Translations under genes and position numbers: made by a program
The notes under the pieces: model-generated
The model's input: only the letters and a program-made list of their open reading frames with translations
What the model was told of the DNA's origin: nothing
Databases searched by the model: none
In this document: positions 61,325 to 64,000 of the stretch, one piece after another
How the letters are laid out: every line of letters begins with the position of its first letter
Position numbering within the stretch: the first letter of the stretch is position 1
Source of the DNA: Chromatocurvus sp046260765
GTDB taxonomy: Bacteria > Pseudomonadota > Gammaproteobacteria > Pseudomonadales > Halieaceae
NCBI GenBank assembly: GCA_046260765.1
Contig: JBHEOO010000008.1
Location: 1-64,000, forward strand
DNA: 64,000 nucleotides
Direction: 5' to 3'

Positions 61325-64000
61325 GACGACGCCTCTGAGCTTCGTCCTGGTTACGCTGGACAATCACGTCACCAGCAGCGTCGAGCGCGCGGCTGTCAAC
61401 CTGTCTGAACAACTGCCAGGGGTCACTGTAAAGACTCATGCAGCCGCCGCCTGGGCCAGTGAGCCTGAAACGCTTCAGCGCTGCATCGATGATATCGCCA
61501 CCGGCGACATCGTCGTGGTCACGATGATGTTCCTCGAAGAACACATCAACGCCGTTCTTCCGGCACTGACCGAGCGCCAGCCAGACTGCGATGCCATGAT
61601 CTGCTGCATGTCCGCAGCGGAGGTCATGAAGCTCACGCGCATGGGCAAGTTCACGATGGAAGGCGAAGCCAAGGGGCCGGTGGCGCTGCTCAAGCGCCTG
61701 CGCGGGAAGACGGGCAAGGCCAAGAGCAGCGCCGGCGCGCAGCAGCTTACCGTGCTGCGCCAGCTGCCGAAAATCCTGCGCTTCGTTCCCGGTACCGCGC
61801 AGGATGTCCGCGCCTACTTCCTGACACTGCAGTACTGGCTGGCAGGTTCGGAGCTCAATATACAGCGCATGATGGCGTTCCTGATTGATCGCTATGCCGC
61901 GGGAGATCGCAGCGCGCTTCAGGGAAGCGTGAAGACCGCCTCCCCCTTTGAGTATCCGGACACCGGCCTGTACGACCCGGACCTGAAGAAACGTATTACC
62001 GAAAAGCTCAGTGACCTGCCGCGACCCAAAGGCAAGGCACGCGGGACTGTTGGTCTGTTGATCATGCGATCCTACGCACTCGCCGGTAACACTCAGCACT
62101 ATGACGCCATGATAGCCGGCCTTCGCAGCCGGAATTTCAATGTCATCACGGCCTTCGCCAGCGGGTTGGATGCACGACCTGCAGTTGAGAAATACTTCAT
62201 TGCAGACGGTAAGCCGGTGATTGACGCTGTCGTTTCATTGACTGGCTTCTCACTGGTCGGCGGACCTGCATACAACGATTCACGCGCCGCCGAGGACATG
62301 CTGGCCACGCTCGACGTTCCCTATATTGCCGCGCATGCCCTGGAGTTTCAGAGCCTTGAACAGTGGGAAAAATCCGATCACGGCCTGATGCCCATCGAAG
62401 CAACCATGATGGTTGCCATTCCGGAACTGGATGGCGCAACGGGGCCATCCATTTTCGGTGGACGATCCGACAAGGCCGAAGAGAACAACCGCCATGACAT
62501 GCGCGCTCACCCAGAGCGCATCGCCACGCTGGTCAACCGCGTCGACAAGCTGGTTGCGCTGCGCAAGACCAGCCACGCTGAACGCAAGGTTGCTCTGGTC
62601 ATCTTCAATTTCCCACCGCATGCGGGCAACACCGGTACCGCGGCCAACCTGTCTGTTTTCCAGTCGCTGTTCAACACGATGCAGGCCATGCAGGCCCAGG
62701 GTTACAGCATAGACCTGCCGGCGGACGTCGACGCACTGCGCAGCGCCATTATCGAAGGCAATGCTGCACAGTACGGTGCCATGACCAACATCATGGCAAC
62801 GGTCAGCGCGGATGACCACGTCGCCCGCGAGCCCTACCTCGAGGAAATCGAGTCTCAGTGGGGCCCTGCACCGGGTAAGGAACTGACCGACGGACGCTCC
62901 ATTTTTATCATGGGTGCGCAGTTCGGCAACGTCATGGTTGGCGTACAGCCCGGCTTCGGCTACGAGGGAGACCCGATGCGCCTGCTGTTCGAGCGCGGCT
63001 TTGCGCCCACGCACGCGTTCTCGGCCTTCTACCGCTACTTGCGCGAGGACTTCGGCGCCAATTCCGTGCTGCACTTCGGCACCCACGGTGCCCTGGAGTT
63101 CATGCCAGGCAAACAGGCCGGCATGTCCGGCTCATGCTGGCCCGATCGTCTGATTTCCGATCTGCCTAACTTCTATCTGTACGCATCGAACAACCCGTCC
63201 GAAGGACTGATTGCCAAGCGTCGCTCCGCGGCCACCCTGATCAGCTACATGACCCCGCCGATCACCCAGTCCGACCTCTACCAGGGCATGCTTGAGGTCA
63301 AGGCCTCGATCGATCGCTGGCGCAGCCAGCAGGATCGCGGCAGCGTGGCGCGCGATGATCTTGCCTCGCTTATCCAGCTGCAGGCGAGTGAACTGGACCT
63401 TTGCCCGGCGGAACCGGTCTGGAATGAACACAGTGGCGACGAGATAGAAGCACTGCGCCGCGAACTGCTCGAAGTCGAGCAGACGCTCATTCCGCACGGA
63501 CTTCACGTCGTTGGCAAGCTGCCAGAGCGCGAAGAGAAACTCGACCTCATCAAGTCGATTGCTCACGCAAGCCACGATCTGACGCTCAGCGACCTTGCCT
63601 GCGAGGGCTTCATCGATGGCGTGGACCCGGAAAAGCTGATGGCGGGCATTGACGCCGGCGAGCGCAGCGACGAAGAGTTGCTCGCCATGTGCCAGCAGCT
63701 CAGCCACACCGCAACGCTGCTGGATAATGATGGCGAGCTCGACGCCATTCTGCACGCATTGGACGGCGGCTTCATCAGACCCGCCCCCGGCGGCGACCTT
63801 TTGCGGACGCCCGACGTACTGCCCACCGGCCGCAACGTTCACGGCTTTGACCCCTTCCGCCTGCCCAGCCAGTTCGCCATGCGCGACGCCCGGCGACAGA
63901 CGAACAATCTGCTCGACCGCCATGCGGCGGAGGGCAACGGCCTGCCGGAATCCATTGCGCTGGTGCTCTGGGGCTCCGACAACCTGAAAAACGAGGGCGG
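61296..64000 (+). CDS. bchH: magnesium chelatase subunit H, 3' end outside window
   Basis: About 901 residues of an expected 1200-1250 are visible. It begins at ATG 61296, with GGAGACGCTT before it, inside bchB in another frame (29-nt overlap). VLVTLDNHV at the start, TGTAANLSVFQSLFNTMQAM and NSVLHFGTHGALEFMPGKQ are CobN/BchH signatures, the last with porphyrin-binding residues. It binds protoporphyrin IX and inserts magnesium with BchI and BchD, the branch point from heme. The frame is open to the end of the window. Confidence 0.95.
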   Translation, partial: MKPKPITAAETTPLSFVLVTLDNHVTSSVERAAVNLSEQLPGVTVKTHAAAAWASEPETLQRCIDDIATGDIVVVTMMFLEEHINAVLPALTERQPDCDAMICCMSAAEVMKLTRMGKFTMEGEAKGPVALLKRLRGKTGKAKSSAGAQQLTVLRQLPKILRFVPGTAQDVRAYFLTLQYWLAGSELNIQRMMAFLIDRYAAGDRSALQGSVKTASPFEYPDTGLYDPDLKKRITEKLSDLPRPKGKARGTVGLLIMRSYALAGNTQHYDAMIAGLRSRNFNVITAFASGLDARPAVEKYFIADGKPVIDAVVSLTGFSLVGGPAYNDSRAAEDMLATLDVPYIAAHALEFQSLEQWEKSDHGLMPIEATMMVAIPELDGATGPSIFGGRSDKAEENNRHDMRAHPERIATLVNRVDKLVALRKTSHAERKVALVIFNFPPHAGNTGTAANLSVFQSLFNTMQAMQAQGYSIDLPADVDALRSAIIEGNAAQYGAMTNIMATVSADDHVAREPYLEEIESQWGPAPGKELTDGRSIFIMGAQFGNVMVGVQPGFGYEGDPMRLLFERGFAPTHAFSAFYRYLREDFGANSVLHFGTHGALEFMPGKQAGMSGSCWPDRLISDLPNFYLYASNNPSEGLIAKRRSAATLISYMTPPITQSDLYQGMLEVKASIDRWRSQQDRGSVARDDLASLIQLQASELDLCPAEPVWNEHSGDEIEALRRELLEVEQTLIPHGLHVVGKLPEREEKLDLIKSIAHASHDLTLSDLACEGFIDGVDPEKLMAGIDAGERSDEELLAMCQQLSHTATLLDNDGELDAILHALDGGFIRPAPGGDLLRTPDVLPTGRNVHGFDPFRLPSQFAMRDARRQTNNLLDRHAAEGNGLPESIALVLWGSDNLKNEG

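Overview
The window is a gene-dense, GC-rich stretch of a gammaproteobacterial chromosome. It carries a large part of a photosynthesis gene cluster: acsF, bchP, a PucC-like carrier, bchG, ppsR, bchF, bchN, bchB and the 5' part of bchH. The remaining genes are typical gammaproteobacterial housekeeping loci: rpsT, hslO, pckA, gshA, dsbB, trxA-rho-ubiD, hemCDXY, argH, lptM-lysA-dapF-DUF484-xerC-yigB, glnK-amtB, ubiK-comM and rep. Aerobic cyclase AcsF together with dark-operative protochlorophyllide reductase, phasins and TonB-free oligotrophic gene content point to a marine aerobic anoxygenic phototroph of the OM60/NOR5 (Halieaceae) type. That placement is an inference from gene content. I saw no rRNA, tRNA, CRISPR array, insertion sequence or prophage.

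Layout. 1-8.5 kb: partial acyltransferase, tyrosine phosphatase, rpsT, a diiron ferritin-like oxygenase divergent from an AraC regulator plus patatin, a PHA-system protein, an EamA permease and Hsp33. 8.7-16 kb: pckA, two phasins with oppositely placed histone-H1-like tails, phaD, a methyltransferase, peroxiredoxin, PqiA-like protein and a DASS transporter. 15.8-28.2 kb: moaA, then a MoxR/CoxE-VWA/DUF1631/PilZ block, gshA, dsbB, an FKBP lipoprotein, yheS and trxA. 28.2-37 kb: rho with a 334-nt leader, ubiD, the hemCDXY operon (minus) and argH. 37-48.4 kb: lptM-lysA-dapF-DUF484-xerC-yigB, the glnK-amtB-glnK arrangement, ubiK, comM and rep. 48.4-50.8 kb: cytochrome c5, a GST and a DUF3080 lipoprotein. 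50.8-64 kb: the photosynthesis block, opened by a stand-alone BLUF photoreceptor gene.

The most interesting part is the regulation of the photosynthesis block. TGT-N12-ACA operators (the PpsR/CrtJ consensus) lie upstream of acsF, bchG and bchF, and the ACA arm of these operators is built into a TTGACA -35 box. ppsR itself is in the cluster and encodes a repressor with a single cysteine, in the HTH domain. A short BLUF protein with all five key flavin-pocket residues is divergent from acsF across one of these operator regions, so blue-light input to PpsR control is a reasonable hypothesis. Other oddities are a PucC-like carrier that seems to lack an internal block of membrane helices, a 27-bp tandem duplication between ppsR and bchF, a predicted leaderless bchG transcript, twin hairpin repeats between trxA and rho, and two near-identical PII genes around amtB.
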